From: a bacterium UBP6_UBA1196
GTDB lineage: Bacteria > UBP6 > UBA1177
Length of the DNA: 27,661 bases
Direction: 5' to 3'
Assembly (NCBI GenBank): GCA_002310035.1
Contig: DBYC01000043.1
Coordinates: 1-27,661 of the forward strand
Each line of letters starts with the position of its first letter. The first letter of the stretch is position 1. Below the pieces are notes generated by a model. That model saw only the letters and a program-made list of their open reading frames with translations. It made no database searches and was not told the origin of the DNA. The position numbers and the translations under genes are program-made. This document shows positions 1-8,580 of the stretch, one piece after another.

Positions 1-1056
1 CTGATATTCGACGAGATCCAGGAGGCTCCGCGTGCAATCACTGCTCTGAAATATTTCTGCGAAAACAAACGCGATCTTCATGTCGCGTGTGCCGGATCTC
101 TTCTCGGAGTCGCGCTGAAAAGGGAAAATTTCTCTTTTCCTGTCGGCAAAGTGAACAGGATGCAGATGCACCCGATGAGTTTTGACGAATTTTTGGCCGC
201 GAACGATGAAGAAAAATATCTGAAACTTTTTGCCGGCTGGAAATCAGACCGCGTTATTCCAGAAGTTTATGCAAAACCGCTGGAGCGTCTTCTGAAGGAG
301 TATTATGTTGTCGGCGGAATGCCGGAAGCGGTGAACGAATATGTTGCATCGAAGGATTTTGCGGCGGTTCAGGAGATTCAGGATACGATCCTGAGCGACT
401 ATGCCGACGATTTTTCAAAGCACGCTCCGGTTTCAGAAATAGAAAAAATCAGGCTTGTGTGGGATTCTGTTCCGAAACAGCTCGCGAAAGAAAACAACAA
501 ATTCGTATTTTCCCATGTGAAGGAGGGAAAACGCGCCCACGAGTTGGAGTCGGCATTGCAGTGGCTTAAAAACGCGGGGCTTGTTCATCTTGTGGAGCTT
601 GTACAGAATGCGGAAATTCCTCTTTCGGCGAATGCAGATGCGACATATTTCAAAGTCTACATGGCTGATACCGGCCTGCTTTGCCGCAGACTGGGCTTAA
701 GCTACAAAGATATTCTGGGAGATGGCGACAACCTGAAAATATTTAAAGGTGCGATTGCTGAAAACTATGTCCTGAATGAACTTGTAACGCTGCGGAAAAA
801 CCCGTATTTCTGGAGGTCAGGAAACAGCGCGGAACTCGATTTTCTCTTTGAGGAAGAGGGCGAAATATTTCCCGTTGAAGTGAAAGCCGCGGCAAATACC
901 CAGGCAAAGAGTTTCAAGCAGTTCTGCAAGAAATTCAAACCAAAAAACGGCTACAAACTTTCGCTCAAAAACCTTGCCGTCGCAGACTGTGAGGGAACTG
1001 CGGCAATCAGTCTGCCGCTCTATCTGCTGTGGAATATGGATAAGATTGTGAAATGA
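1..1056 (+). CDS. AAA-family ATPase with DUF4143 domain, 5'-truncated by window edge
   Basis: The frame is open from the first base, so the true start and the P-loop lie outside the window. The visible part begins with a Walker B-like LIFDEIQ, followed by a sensor-type stretch (CAGSLLGV) and the FSFPVGKV...MHPMSFDEFL segment typical of the AAA_14/DUF4143 family. The C-terminal half is the DUF4143 region, with a PD-(D/E)XK-like core (ELDFLFEEEGEIFPVEVKA). Family members are often found in variable chromosomal regions and their cellular role is poorly defined. The ATG at 151 is internal, not the start. The gene ends 95 bases before the antitoxin stop on the other strand. Family assignment is confident; function is not. 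Confidence 0.85.
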   Translation: MIFDEIQEAPRAITALKYFCENKRDLHVACAGSLLGVALKRENFSFPVGKVNRMQMHPMSFDEFLAANDEEKYLKLFAGWKSDRVIPEVYAKPLERLLKEYYVVGGMPEAVNEYVASKDFAAVQEIQDTILSDYADDFSKHAPVSEIEKIRLVWDSVPKQLAKENNKFVFSHVKEGKRAHELESALQWLKNAGLVHLVELVQNAEIPLSANADATYFKVYMADTGLLCRRLGLSYKDILGDGDNLKIFKGAIAENYVLNELVTLRKNPYFWRSGNSAELDFLFEEEGEIFPVEVKAAANTQAKSFKQFCKKFKPKNGYKLSLKNLAVADCEGTAAISLPLYLLWNMDKIVK

Positions 1057-1071
1057 AAAAACTGATATTTT

Positions 1072-1143
1072 TTATTGTTTCCTTTTCCCCGCAAGGTCGT
1101 AGACCTCGTTGTCGGCTCTGGCAGAAATTACCAGAATAAACAT
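1072..1143 (-). pseudogene. RelE-type toxin remnant (C-terminal ~23 codons)
   Basis: Read on the minus strand, the 23 codons after the antitoxin give MFILVISARADNEVYDLAGK followed by RKQ and a stop. This resembles the C-terminus of RelE toxins, where E. coli RelE ends VFVISVGKRERSEVYSEAVK plus a short tail: hydrophobic strand, I-S, basic turn, EVY, K-R. It starts 8 bases after the antitoxin stop, where a toxin gene normally begins. The body of the toxin (about 70 codons) is missing. The comparison is from memory over a short stretch, so it is an inference. Confidence 0.5.
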
Positions 1144-1151
1144 TTCATGAG

Positions 1152-1466
1152 TTAGTTTACTTCGACATCGTCCAGATCAGTTTCTTTCAGGCCTAATTTC
1201 TTCATAACATCTTCGTGACTTGCGTATTCAACATTCTGTGCGAGCCTTTTTGCCGCTTCCGCAGCGAGAAGTGCGTCTTCATACTCTTCCATCATTTTAT
1301 GGTAACTTTGCGGACTCATCAGAATACATTCCGGAACATTGTTTTTTACAACAATGCTGATGCCCGATTTTTTTACATCCGAAAAAATTTTGTTTGCCTC
1401 GCCCTTGTTGAAACGACTTATCGGAACTATCGAGTCAAGGACGTTAACTGTGTTTAACACATTCAT
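1152..1466 (-). CDS. Phd/YefM-family antitoxin, apparently without a full toxin
   Basis: A 104-residue protein. Its N-terminal half (VLDSIVPISRFNKGEANKIF, then SGISIVVKNNVPECILMSPQ and YHKMMEE) matches the Phd/YefM fold: DNA-binding N-terminus, the strand giving 'vvkNn.p.avlmsp.eY', then a helical toxin-neutralising tail. In the family the antitoxin binds its toxin and represses its own promoter. A strong ribosome site (GGCGGAGG) lies upstream of the ATG, and a near-consensus sigma70 promoter precedes it. The usual downstream toxin is reduced to a short remnant, so this may be an orphan that only autoregulates, or that counteracts a toxin encoded elsewhere. Confidence 0.85.
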   Translation of the reverse strand: MNVLNTVNVLDSIVPISRFNKGEANKIFSDVKKSGISIVVKNNVPECILMSPQSYHKMMEEYEDALLAAEAAKRLAQNVEYASHEDVMKKLGLKETDLDDVEVN

Positions 1467-1495
1467 TTTATGCCTCCGCCCACCAAAACATTGAC

Positions 1496-1524
1496 AGTAT
1501 ATTCAACAATTTATTTATTGTCAA
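1496..1524 (-). promoter_or_regulatory. Sigma70-type promoter of the antitoxin gene
   Basis: On the minus strand, TTGACA (1524-1519) and TATACT (1501-1496) are separated by exactly 17 bases, close to the ideal sigma70 pattern. Predicted transcription would start about 20 bases upstream of the antitoxin ATG. A TTGACA/TGTCAA inverted pair spans 1491-1524 and could serve as an autorepressor operator, but that is speculative. Confidence 0.65.
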
Positions 1525-1611
1525 ATTTATCTATATATATGTAAACAACATGCAAAAACGTTTAATAGCTGTGAAAGGTGATTTTTATTTCGAAATTCAA
1601 AAAATTTTGAG

Positions 1612-1617
1612 TATAAT
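1612..1617 (+). promoter_or_regulatory. -10 element upstream of the SDR gene
   Basis: A perfect TATAAT lies 41 bases before the SDR start codon. The -35 region at the right distance is poor (TTCGAA-like), so only the -10 box is claimed. This would drive the three-gene run ending at 4821. Confidence 0.35.
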
Positions 1618-1658
1618 TGCCGCGATTTTGTTGTTTATAAACTTTTTTGAGGTGGAAA

Positions 1659-2432
1659 ATGTTCGATATTTCTGGAAAAATCGCGTGTGTAACAGGCGCA
1701 AGTTCTGGGATCGGCGCGGCGACTGCCGAAGCTCTGGCTGAAGCGGGCTGCAACCTTGTTATTTCGGCAAGAAGAGAGGATAAGATCAAAGAATTTTCGC
1801 AGTATTTAAGTGACAAATACGAAATAAAGTGTTTTGGCGGCGTTCTCGATGTCAGAAACCAGAAAGATGTCGAAAAATTTTTTGCTGAACTGCCGGAAGA
1901 GTTCAAAAATATTGAGATTCTTGTCAATAACGCCGGCCTTGCGAAAGACATGACCCCGCTTTACGACAACAAAATTTCCGACTGGGAACAGATGATCGAC
2001 ACGAATGTAAAAGGTCTGCTTTATGTCACGAAAGCGGTCCTTCCCATAATGATCGAGCGCGACAAAGGCCACATCGTAAATCTCGGTTCAACTGCCGGAC
2101 GCGGAACATACCCCGGCGGCACGGTCTACTGCGCGACAAAACACGCCGTAAACGCGATCACAAGCGGCCTCAGAAAGGATCTTCTCAAAACTTCTATCCG
2201 CGTAACTACAATCGATCCCGGTGCAGTCGAAACCGAATTCAGCATGGTTCGCTTCGAAGGCGACAAAGCTCGTGCAGACAAAGTTTACGAAGGTTACGAA
2301 CCGCTTCACGCGGAAGACATCGCCGACACGGTCCTTTATGCCGTAACAAGACCACCGCATGTCAATGTCACCGACATTATAGTTTGTCCGACAGCGCAGA
2401 GAGACTACCATCTGGTAAACAGGAAAGGGTAA
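1659..2432 (+). CDS. ydfG: SDR-family NADP-dependent dehydrogenase, YdfG-like
   Basis: A 257-residue classical short-chain dehydrogenase/reductase. The nucleotide-binding motif TGASSGIG is at residues 12-19, NNAG at 90-93, and the catalytic Ser144, Tyr157 (YCATK) and Lys161 are all present. The stretches EILVNNAGLAKDM, WEQMIDTNVKGLLYVTKAVL and PPHVNVTDI follow E. coli YdfG, which oxidises L-allo-threonine and 3-hydroxy acids and reduces malonic semialdehyde. The ATG at 1659 was chosen because GAGGTGG (1649-1655) sits 3 bases before it; the in-frame TTG at 1647 would overlap that site. It leads a close run with the radical SAM and UbiB-like genes. Exact substrate is inferred from family only. 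Confidence 0.88.
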   Translation: MFDISGKIACVTGASSGIGAATAEALAEAGCNLVISARREDKIKEFSQYLSDKYEIKCFGGVLDVRNQKDVEKFFAELPEEFKNIEILVNNAGLAKDMTPLYDNKISDWEQMIDTNVKGLLYVTKAVLPIMIERDKGHIVNLGSTAGRGTYPGGTVYCATKHAVNAITSGLRKDLLKTSIRVTTIDPGAVETEFSMVRFEGDKARADKVYEGYEPLHAEDIADTVLYAVTRPPHVNVTDIIVCPTAQRDYHLVNRKG

Positions 2433-2472
2433 TGTTTTTAGATATTTGCAATAAATAATTTGGAGAAGAAAA

Positions 2473-3192
2473 ATGCTTCCGATCACCGGTCATGTCCAGA
2501 CTTCGTTAGTCGATTTTCCGGAAAAAATTGCGACTCTTTTTTTCTTTTCGGGCTGCAATATCAGATGTCCTTACTGCCACAATTCATCGCTTTTCGAGGT
2601 CCCGCCGCAGGAAAAATGGCTTTCGAGGGATTATATAATTTCCGATATCCAGAAAAGGCTGAAATTTATTGACGGCGTTTCGTTTTCTGGCGGAGAGACT
2701 TCGCTTTACGACGAACTTATCGACCTTGTGAAAGAGATAAAAGAGCGTTTCGGTATCGACGTGAAGATCGATTCGAACGGTTTAAAGCCTGAATTTATTG
2801 AAAAAATTCTTCCTTATCTTTCATATATCGCGATCGACATAAAAACGACTCCCGACCTTTACGGCGAACTCGGCTGCAAACTGCCTAAAAAAGAGGTTGA
2901 GCAGAAACTTTTAGCCACAAAAGAGCTTCTGGAAAAGCAGACGAATGCGAAAGTCGAATACCGCACGACGATGTATCCGAAACTTGTGGAAAGTTACGAA
3001 AGACTTTGCAAAATGGCGGATTTTATTCCGAAAAATGCAACTTATTACCTTCAGCGCTTCATATGTGACAATGCTTATTCTGCTGAGGCAAAGGCGGCTG
3101 AAAGCTATTCAATGGAGCAGCTTGAAAGAATGGCGATGGAAATGCGTCGCATTACGAAACGCGACAAAATTTTTGTGAGAACTTATCTATAA
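2473..3192 (+). CDS. Radical SAM activating protein, anaerobic ribonucleotide reductase activase type (NrdG2-like)
   Basis: A 239-residue radical SAM protein. CNIRCPYC (Cys28, Cys32, Cys35) is the CxxxCxxC site that binds the [4Fe-4S] cluster and S-adenosylmethionine. The opening (GHVQTSLVDFPEKIATLFFF) and the VSFSGGET segment match the NrdG2-type activating proteins, which generate a glycyl radical on anaerobic ribonucleoside-triphosphate reductase. The usual GGEP is GGET here. No nrdD gene is present in the window, so the partner is unknown; another glycyl-radical enzyme is possible. The start has an upstream GGAGAAG ribosome site. It lies 40 bases after the SDR gene and 12 before the kinase-like gene, so it is probably co-transcribed. 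Confidence 0.8.
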   Translation: MLPITGHVQTSLVDFPEKIATLFFFSGCNIRCPYCHNSSLFEVPPQEKWLSRDYIISDIQKRLKFIDGVSFSGGETSLYDELIDLVKEIKERFGIDVKIDSNGLKPEFIEKILPYLSYIAIDIKTTPDLYGELGCKLPKKEVEQKLLATKELLEKQTNAKVEYRTTMYPKLVESYERLCKMADFIPKNATYYLQRFICDNAYSAEAKAAESYSMEQLERMAMEMRRITKRDKIFVRTYL

Positions 3193-3204
3193 AAAAGGTG
3201 AAAG

Positions 3205-4821
3205 ATGGATCTCAACAAACTCAGAAGAATCAAGGAAATCATTTCCGTTCTCGGAAAACACGGACTCGGGAAGTATCTTCCGCAGGCTCTTTTTAAAAAA
3301 TTCGGAATAAAGAAGCCTTCTGAAGAAACAGGCAACATAAAGCTTGAGAGAAATATCCGCGAAGCATTTGAGGAACTTGGCACGACTTTCATAAAACTCG
3401 GGCAGATGATGTCGCTCAGAAGCGATATTATTCCCGCTTCGATGGCGGAAGAGTTCAAAAAACTGACTGACAATGTAAAACCCATTGATTTTTCTCAGAT
3501 TAAGCCGATCATCGAAGGCGAACTCTGTTCGAAAATAGAAGATATTTTTTCAGAATTTGATGAAAATCCGATCGCTGCAGCCTCGATTTCACAGGTTTAT
3601 GCAGCCACTTTGAAGGAAAACGGCGAAAAAGTCGTAGTGAAAGTAAGAAAACCCGGAATAGCTGAAAAAATCAGGGAAGACATGGGGGTTATTTTCACGA
3701 TCGCACACTACATAAATAAAACCTCGTACTCGCAGAACATTGATTTCGAGGCGATCACCGAAGACTTTTTCCACACGATGAACACCGAACTCGATTTTCT
3801 GATCGAAAAGTCAAATAACGAGAAATTTGTCAATAATTTCAGCTCTCAGAAGTGGAGCTGGCTTAAATTCCCGAAAATGTACGGCGAATACTGCACGAGC
3901 AGCATGCTTGTGATGGAGCGGATCTTCGCACTCAAACTTGGCGAAGTGATAAAACCAGGAAACAGCGGGAATTTTGACCGCAAACTTATTGCGGAACGCG
4001 GCGCGGAAGTGCTTATGAAGATGATTCTGGCCGACGGATTTTTCCACGCAGACCTACATGAAGGGAATCTTTTCTTTAATGAAAACAACGGTATAGCTGT
4101 TATTGACACGGGAATGTGCGGCAGGCTCGACAAATTTATGCGAGGCAAACTTGCCGATATTTTCATCGCGTTTGCAATAAAGGATTGGGACAAGGTCGCG
4201 CGGATCTGCCTTGAACTCGGAAACGGCGAAAAAATCGCCGACAAGGAACTTTTCGTCAGGGATGTCAGCCGTATACTGCAGACTTTGCCGGAAAATCTTT
4301 CCGAGATCAACACGGCAGAAGTCATCGGAAGGATTTCCGCCGTGATTTTCAGATACAAGCTTAAAATTCCGCGTGAACTGACACAGCTTTTGCGAAGTTT
4401 TTCAATGATCGAGGGACTTTGCAGAAAGCTCGACCCCGATTTCGAGCTGATGAAAGTTGCCGGTAAACTTTCAAAAGAGGTCATGCTGCAGAGGCTTACC
4501 CCGGACAGCATCGCCCGCGAAGTTATGTCGCTCGTCGAAAAAACGGTCGACACGGCCCACACTCTTCCGGTAACGCTTGCAAGTATTTCGGAAAAACTGG
4601 AAAACGGCACGATCCAGCACCGTATCGTCACGATCCTGAACGGTTCAGAACGGAAATTCATCTCGAAAATGGTGACGAGAACGGCGGCTTCTCTAATAAT
4701 GACCGGAACTCTGATTGCGGGAACTCTGGCTGACAAACCTCGTTTTCCGATCGTTGTGGCTGTCTTTTTTCTCGCTCTGATCCTGTTCGCTTCGACATTT
4801 TTCGGAAACAAAAACAAATAA
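3205..4821 (+). CDS. ABC1/AarF/UbiB-family atypical kinase
   Basis: A 538-residue UbiB-family protein. Diagnostic family features are all present: the KxGQ motif (KLGQ, residues 64-67), the alanine-rich nucleotide loop AAAS (about 124-127), the catalytic lysine in VVVKVRKPG, ELDF, the HADLHEGNLFF catalytic loop and IDTG in place of DFG. The C-terminus (AASLIMTGTLIAGTL, then FPIVVAVFFLALILF) gives two hydrophobic helices, as in UbiB and plastid ABC1K proteins, suggesting inner-membrane attachment. Relatives support ubiquinone or other prenyl-lipid metabolism through ATPase activity. Nothing in the neighbourhood identifies a quinone pathway, so the role here is unassigned. An AAGGTG ribosome site precedes the ATG. 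Confidence 0.9.
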   Translation: MDLNKLRRIKEIISVLGKHGLGKYLPQALFKKFGIKKPSEETGNIKLERNIREAFEELGTTFIKLGQMMSLRSDIIPASMAEEFKKLTDNVKPIDFSQIKPIIEGELCSKIEDIFSEFDENPIAAASISQVYAATLKENGEKVVVKVRKPGIAEKIREDMGVIFTIAHYINKTSYSQNIDFEAITEDFFHTMNTELDFLIEKSNNEKFVNNFSSQKWSWLKFPKMYGEYCTSSMLVMERIFALKLGEVIKPGNSGNFDRKLIAERGAEVLMKMILADGFFHADLHEGNLFFNENNGIAVIDTGMCGRLDKFMRGKLADIFIAFAIKDWDKVARICLELGNGEKIADKELFVRDVSRILQTLPENLSEINTAEVIGRISAVIFRYKLKIPRELTQLLRSFSMIEGLCRKLDPDFELMKVAGKLSKEVMLQRLTPDSIAREVMSLVEKTVDTAHTLPVTLASISEKLENGTIQHRIVTILNGSERKFISKMVTRTAASLIMTGTLIAGTLADKPRFPIVVAVFFLALILFASTFFGNKNK

Positions 4822-4853
4822 TTTAAAAAACCATTCGATAAAACCTCCAAAAT

Positions 4854-4881
4854 TTGACTTTAAACCGTTTAATTGTAATAT
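4854..4881 (+). promoter_or_regulatory. Sigma70-type promoter of the trkAH run
   Basis: TTGACT (4854-4859) and TAATAT (4876-4881) are separated by 16 bases, within the 91-base gap after the UbiB-like gene. The expected transcript starts about 25 bases before the trkA ATG. No convincing terminator separates it from the upstream gene. Confidence 0.55.
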
Positions 4882-4912
4882 TTTCGGCTTTTTTTGAGTT
4901 CTTGGAGTTTTT

Positions 4913-6274
4913 ATGAAATTTGTTGTTGCCGGTGCGGGGGCAGTCGGTTACGATATCGCCCGTCACCTGATCAAAGAAGGAAAAGACGTTGTTATAATCG
5001 AGCGCGATCCGATCCGCGCGAAATTTCTTGAAAACAATCTCGACTGTATGGTCCTGAACAAGGAGATAAACCGAAGCCAGACGATGCAGGAGCTTAACCT
5101 TGAAGACGGCGATTTTTTCATTGCCGCGACAAACAAAGATGAGACGAACCTGATTGCGTGTTCGATCGCGGCGGCTTCTTCGCCTGACGGTTCGATGCTT
5201 GATCTCCGGAAAATAGCGCGTGTCAGCAACCTGGACTATTCGCATGCCGAATTCAAGGGAAATCCGTTTCTTGGGGCTGATTATATCATTTCGCCGGAAA
5301 TGGCGGCGGCAAACCACATCGCAGAAATCGTAAAGCAGGGGGCTTTGAGCGACGTCCTTGCGTTTGAAGGGAGCAATATCACCGTCAGAAACGAAATTGT
5401 TGAAAGAAATTCGTCGTTCAGGAACAAAAATCTGATAAAAATAAGAAAAGAGATAAATAAGCCGTTTCTTATTCCCCTGATAAGACGCGGCGAATCGGTG
5501 CTGATCCCGTCCGGAAACACTGTCGTCCGCGAAGGTGACGAGATTTACATCGTCGCCGACGAAAAGACGATGGACTATGTTTTTGCAAAAACCGGCAAAA
5601 AAATTAAGAAAATCGAAACAGCTCTCATTGTCGGCACGACAAAAATCGCGAAAAATCTTCTGAGGACTCTTTCGATGATGCCGATAAACCTGAAACTTCT
5701 TTCGGAAGACTACGAAGAGGCGAAGGAAATTTCGCGGAAATACCCGAATGTCCTTGTTATAAACGGCGATGTCCGGAACGAGTCGGTTTTCGAGGAGGAA
5801 CGCCTTAACGAGGTCGACCTCATAATCACCGTCACCGAAAATCAGGAACTCAATGTTCTTTCGGCGCTTTACGCGAAAAGCATCGGCGTTGAAAGAGCGG
5901 TCGCTTCGGTCAGCAAGGAAAGCTATATTTCTATTGCTCAGAAACTCGGAGTAGATGCGACTGTAAGCCCGAAGCGAAGCACGGTCGACGCGATTTTGAA
6001 ATATATCAGGCGCGGGAAGATCATCACGCTCCATACTCTTTTCGACGGAGAGGCGGAAGCGGTAGAGATTCTTGTTTCGCCCGAAAGTAATGTCTGCGGA
6101 AAGCGGATCAAAGAACTCAAAATGCCGGAAAATTCGATCATCGCGGCGGTTTCAAGGCACAAGGAAATTTCGATCCCTAATGGTGATTTCGAAATCAAGC
6201 CCGGCGACAGCGTCATCATTATTATGAAAAAACAGAATGTCTCGAAAGTCGAGACGATATTTTCAGACCTATGA
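4913..6274 (+). CDS. trkA: Trk potassium uptake system regulatory protein TrkA
   Basis: A 453-residue cytoplasmic protein with two tandem RCK (Rossmann plus C-terminal) halves, the size of full-length TrkA. The first half has an intact nucleotide-binding GAGAVG at residues 7-12. The second half begins ALIVGTTKIAKNLL near residue 235, where the usual GxGxxG has lost its later glycines, so it may bind NAD(H) weakly or not at all. TrkA gates the membrane protein TrkH in response to nucleotides. It overlaps trkH by four bases (ATGA), indicating translational coupling. The start follows a TTGGAG ribosome site and a clear promoter. Confidence 0.93.
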   Translation: MKFVVAGAGAVGYDIARHLIKEGKDVVIIERDPIRAKFLENNLDCMVLNKEINRSQTMQELNLEDGDFFIAATNKDETNLIACSIAAASSPDGSMLDLRKIARVSNLDYSHAEFKGNPFLGADYIISPEMAAANHIAEIVKQGALSDVLAFEGSNITVRNEIVERNSSFRNKNLIKIRKEINKPFLIPLIRRGESVLIPSGNTVVREGDEIYIVADEKTMDYVFAKTGKKIKKIETALIVGTTKIAKNLLRTLSMMPINLKLLSEDYEEAKEISRKYPNVLVINGDVRNESVFEEERLNEVDLIITVTENQELNVLSALYAKSIGVERAVASVSKESYISIAQKLGVDATVSPKRSTVDAILKYIRRGKIITLHTLFDGEAEAVEILVSPESNVCGKRIKELKMPENSIIAAVSRHKEISIPNGDFEIKPGDSVIIIMKKQNVSKVETIFSDL

Positions 6275-7722
6275 ATTTCAGAACGATATTAAAACCGCTG
6301 GTCATAATACTTTTTTTCGTTTTGCTTTTTATGGTGTTCCCGTTTCTGCTCGCGATCTACTACAAAGAACCTGCCGCAATGAAAGCCTTTTTCAGCGTTA
6401 TGGTTTCGGCAGTTGTCATATGCATGATAGCGTTCGGATTTTTAAGACGCTGGCAGATACAGAGGATCGCGATCAGGGAAAGTTTTGTTCTAGTTGCCCT
6501 ATGCTGGGTTTCGATTTCTTTCGTTTCAGCACTTCCGTTTTATGTTTCGGGGGCGATCCCCAACTTTTCGGAAGCCTTTTTTGAAACGGTTTCAGGTTTT
6601 TCGACGACAGGCGCGACGATCCTGACAGATATCGAGGTCTTGCCGAAATCGATGCTTTTCTGGCGCAGTCTTCTGCACTGGCTAGGCGGTATGGGGATCA
6701 TCGTTCTCGCTGTCGCAGTCCTTCCTCTGCTCGGTGTCGGAGGTCTTCAGCTGCTGAAAGCGGAAGCTCCCGGCCCCACGGTCGACAAGGTTTCGCCGAG
6801 GATAAGCGAGACGGCGAAAATTCTCTGGGGAATCTATGTCGGAATGACGGTAGTCGAGGCGATGCTCCTGAATTTTGCCGGACTTTCCTACTTTGACGCG
6901 TTCAACCATGCCTTTGCGACGGTTGCGACAGGCGGATTTTCCCCGAAAAACGACTCTGTCGGCGCTTTTCATTCCCCGCTTGTGGAATGGATAGTCATTG
7001 TTTTTATGATACTTGCCGGAATGAACTTCACTCTGCACTACAAAATCATCACAGGAAAGACCAGACAGGTTTTCAGAAACACCGAACTCAGGGTGTATTT
7101 TGCGGTCGTTACTATCTGTGCGCTGCTTGTCGCGGTCAATCTCTTTTCACACAATGTCTATTCCGTCCACGATTCGCTACGACAGGCATTTTTTCAGGTC
7201 TCGTCGATCATTACGACGACAGGATTCTCGACTGCCGACTATAAAAAATGGCCCGCTTTCGCGCAGTATATCATTTTTCTTCTCATGTTTTCGGGTGCAT
7301 GCAGCGGTTCGACCAGCGGCGGCGTGAAGCTCATCCGCATAATCACGCTGATGAAGCTTGCTATAAACGAGCTGAAATACCTTATCCATCCGAAAGCGGT
7401 CATGCCGATCTTCATTGACGGAAACGTTGTCAGAAAAGACATGGTCTATTCGATTTCAGCATTCGTTTTCCTTTATGCGGCAAGTGTTCTTACAACCGCA
7501 TGTATCTGCGCTCTTTCGGGTGAAAGCGTCCTGACATCGTTCACGGCGGCACTTTCGACTGTCGGTAACATCGGCCCCGGATTCGGCAGGATCGGACCTG
7601 TCGAAAACTATCACTTTTTCAAAGACTGGGTAAAGTGGTTCCTTTCCGCGGCCATGATAATCGGACGACTCGAAATTTTCACCGTTATGGTTATTTTTAC
7701 GCGCGCTTTCTGGAAAAAATAA
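6271..7722 (+). CDS. trkH: Trk potassium transporter membrane subunit TrkH
   Basis: A 483-residue integral membrane protein of the TrkH/KtrB superfamily. Four pore-loop glycine signatures can be read: TTGATILTD, ATGGFSPKN, TTGFSTADY and VGNIGPGFG, matching the four pseudo-repeats that form the K+ selectivity filter. Strongly hydrophobic helices fill the rest, and WRSLLHWLGGMGIIVL is typical of the family. The protein imports K+ and is gated by TrkA, whose gene overlaps it by four bases. The length is usual for TrkH. Confidence 0.94.
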   Translation: MNFRTILKPLVIILFFVLLFMVFPFLLAIYYKEPAAMKAFFSVMVSAVVICMIAFGFLRRWQIQRIAIRESFVLVALCWVSISFVSALPFYVSGAIPNFSEAFFETVSGFSTTGATILTDIEVLPKSMLFWRSLLHWLGGMGIIVLAVAVLPLLGVGGLQLLKAEAPGPTVDKVSPRISETAKILWGIYVGMTVVEAMLLNFAGLSYFDAFNHAFATVATGGFSPKNDSVGAFHSPLVEWIVIVFMILAGMNFTLHYKIITGKTRQVFRNTELRVYFAVVTICALLVAVNLFSHNVYSVHDSLRQAFFQVSSIITTTGFSTADYKKWPAFAQYIIFLLMFSGACSGSTSGGVKLIRIITLMKLAINELKYLIHPKAVMPIFIDGNVVRKDMVYSISAFVFLYAASVLTTACICALSGESVLTSFTAALSTVGNIGPGFGRIGPVENYHFFKDWVKWFLSAAMIIGRLEIFTVMVIFTRAFWKK

Positions 7723-7739
7723 ACTTTTATTGTGAGACC

Positions 7740-7744
7740 GGAGG
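7740..7744 (+). promoter_or_regulatory. Ribosome binding site that decides a TTG start
   Basis: GGAGG lies 5 bases before an in-frame TTG at 7750. The alternative GTG at 7732 lies upstream of this site and has no ribosome site of its own, so TTG is preferred for the glycosyltransferase. Confidence 0.6.
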
Positions 7745-7749
7745 TTTTT

Positions 7750-8580
7750 TTGAGATTTTCAATCGTTATTCCGAGTTACAATCAGGGTGAATTTTTGGAA
7801 AGAACGCTGCTTTCGGTCATAAATCAGGGCGTTGAGACCGAAATCATCGTGATAGACGGCGGTTCGACCGACAATTCAGTCGAAATCATTAAAAAATATG
7901 AAGACAAGATCGCATACTGGGTTTCGGAAAAGGACCGCGGACAGAGCCACGCGCTGAATAAAGGTTTCGCTCATGCGACCGGCGATATTTTCGGCTGGCA
8001 GAACAGCGACGACGTCTACATGCCCGGTGCGTTCAAAAAAGTTCAGGAAGTCTTTGAAAAATTTCCAGATAAAAAAATCGTTTACGGCAACTGGTACGAG
8101 ATCGACGAGAACGACAATGTGATCGACAAGACTTATTCAGCGCCGAAACCGAGAGTGCCGCATTTTTCATACGAAGGGTTTGACTCAAATCTTCAGTCTA
8201 TGTTCTGGAAAAAAGAAGTTTTTGAAAAGTTTGGGGCATTTGACGAAAATCTTCATCAACTTATGGACAGCGATTTTCTTTTCAGTCTGATATTGAACCA
8301 GGGACCTGATATTTTTATAAAAACAGACTTCTTTTTTGGCGGTTTCAGGCGGCACGAAAACCAGAAGACCAAACGCGAACGCATTGACAAACGGGCTGTG
8401 GACGAGCAGAAAGTTCTGGATGAAAAATACGGTTTCTCTAAAATCGGCTTTTTGGCGAGAGAATTCTATAAAATCCGTTATGTTTTCTCAAAATTCCGCT
8501 GGCTTGCGGAGCAGGGCGGACCGATTCTTGCGTTCAGGCATCTGAACAGGGCTCTTTTCAAAAGGGCGGGGCATTTATGA
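7750..8580 (+). CDS. Family 2 (GT-A) glycosyltransferase
   Basis: A 276-residue GT-A fold transferase. It opens with FSIVIPSYNQGEFLERTLLS and IIVIDGGSTDNS, the nucleotide-sugar binding half of GT2 enzymes. The metal-binding acidic motif is NSDD (residues 85-88), within FGWQNSDDVYMPGAF. No membrane helix is evident, so it is probably cytoplasmic or peripherally membrane-bound and adds a sugar during glycan or glycolipid assembly. Donor and acceptor cannot be told. The TTG start follows GGAGG. It lies 27 bases after trkH and overlaps the next glycosyltransferase by four bases, so the two sugar enzymes are probably translated together. Confidence 0.88.
   Translation: MRFSIVIPSYNQGEFLERTLLSVINQGVETEIIVIDGGSTDNSVEIIKKYEDKIAYWVSEKDRGQSHALNKGFAHATGDIFGWQNSDDVYMPGAFKKVQEVFEKFPDKKIVYGNWYEIDENDNVIDKTYSAPKPRVPHFSYEGFDSNLQSMFWKKEVFEKFGAFDENLHQLMDSDFLFSLILNQGPDIFIKTDFFFGGFRRHENQKTKRERIDKRAVDEQKVLDEKYGFSKIGFLAREFYKIRYVFSKFRWLAEQGGPILAFRHLNRALFKRAGHL

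Noticed and set aside
3846..4850. Long minus-strand open frame opposite the UbiB-like gene
   Set aside because: It mirrors a well-supported gene, has no ribosome site and no recognisable motifs.
4823..6034. Long minus-strand open frame opposite trkA
   Set aside because: TrkA on the plus strand is complete and recognised; the antisense protein looks random and rich in Arg and Phe.
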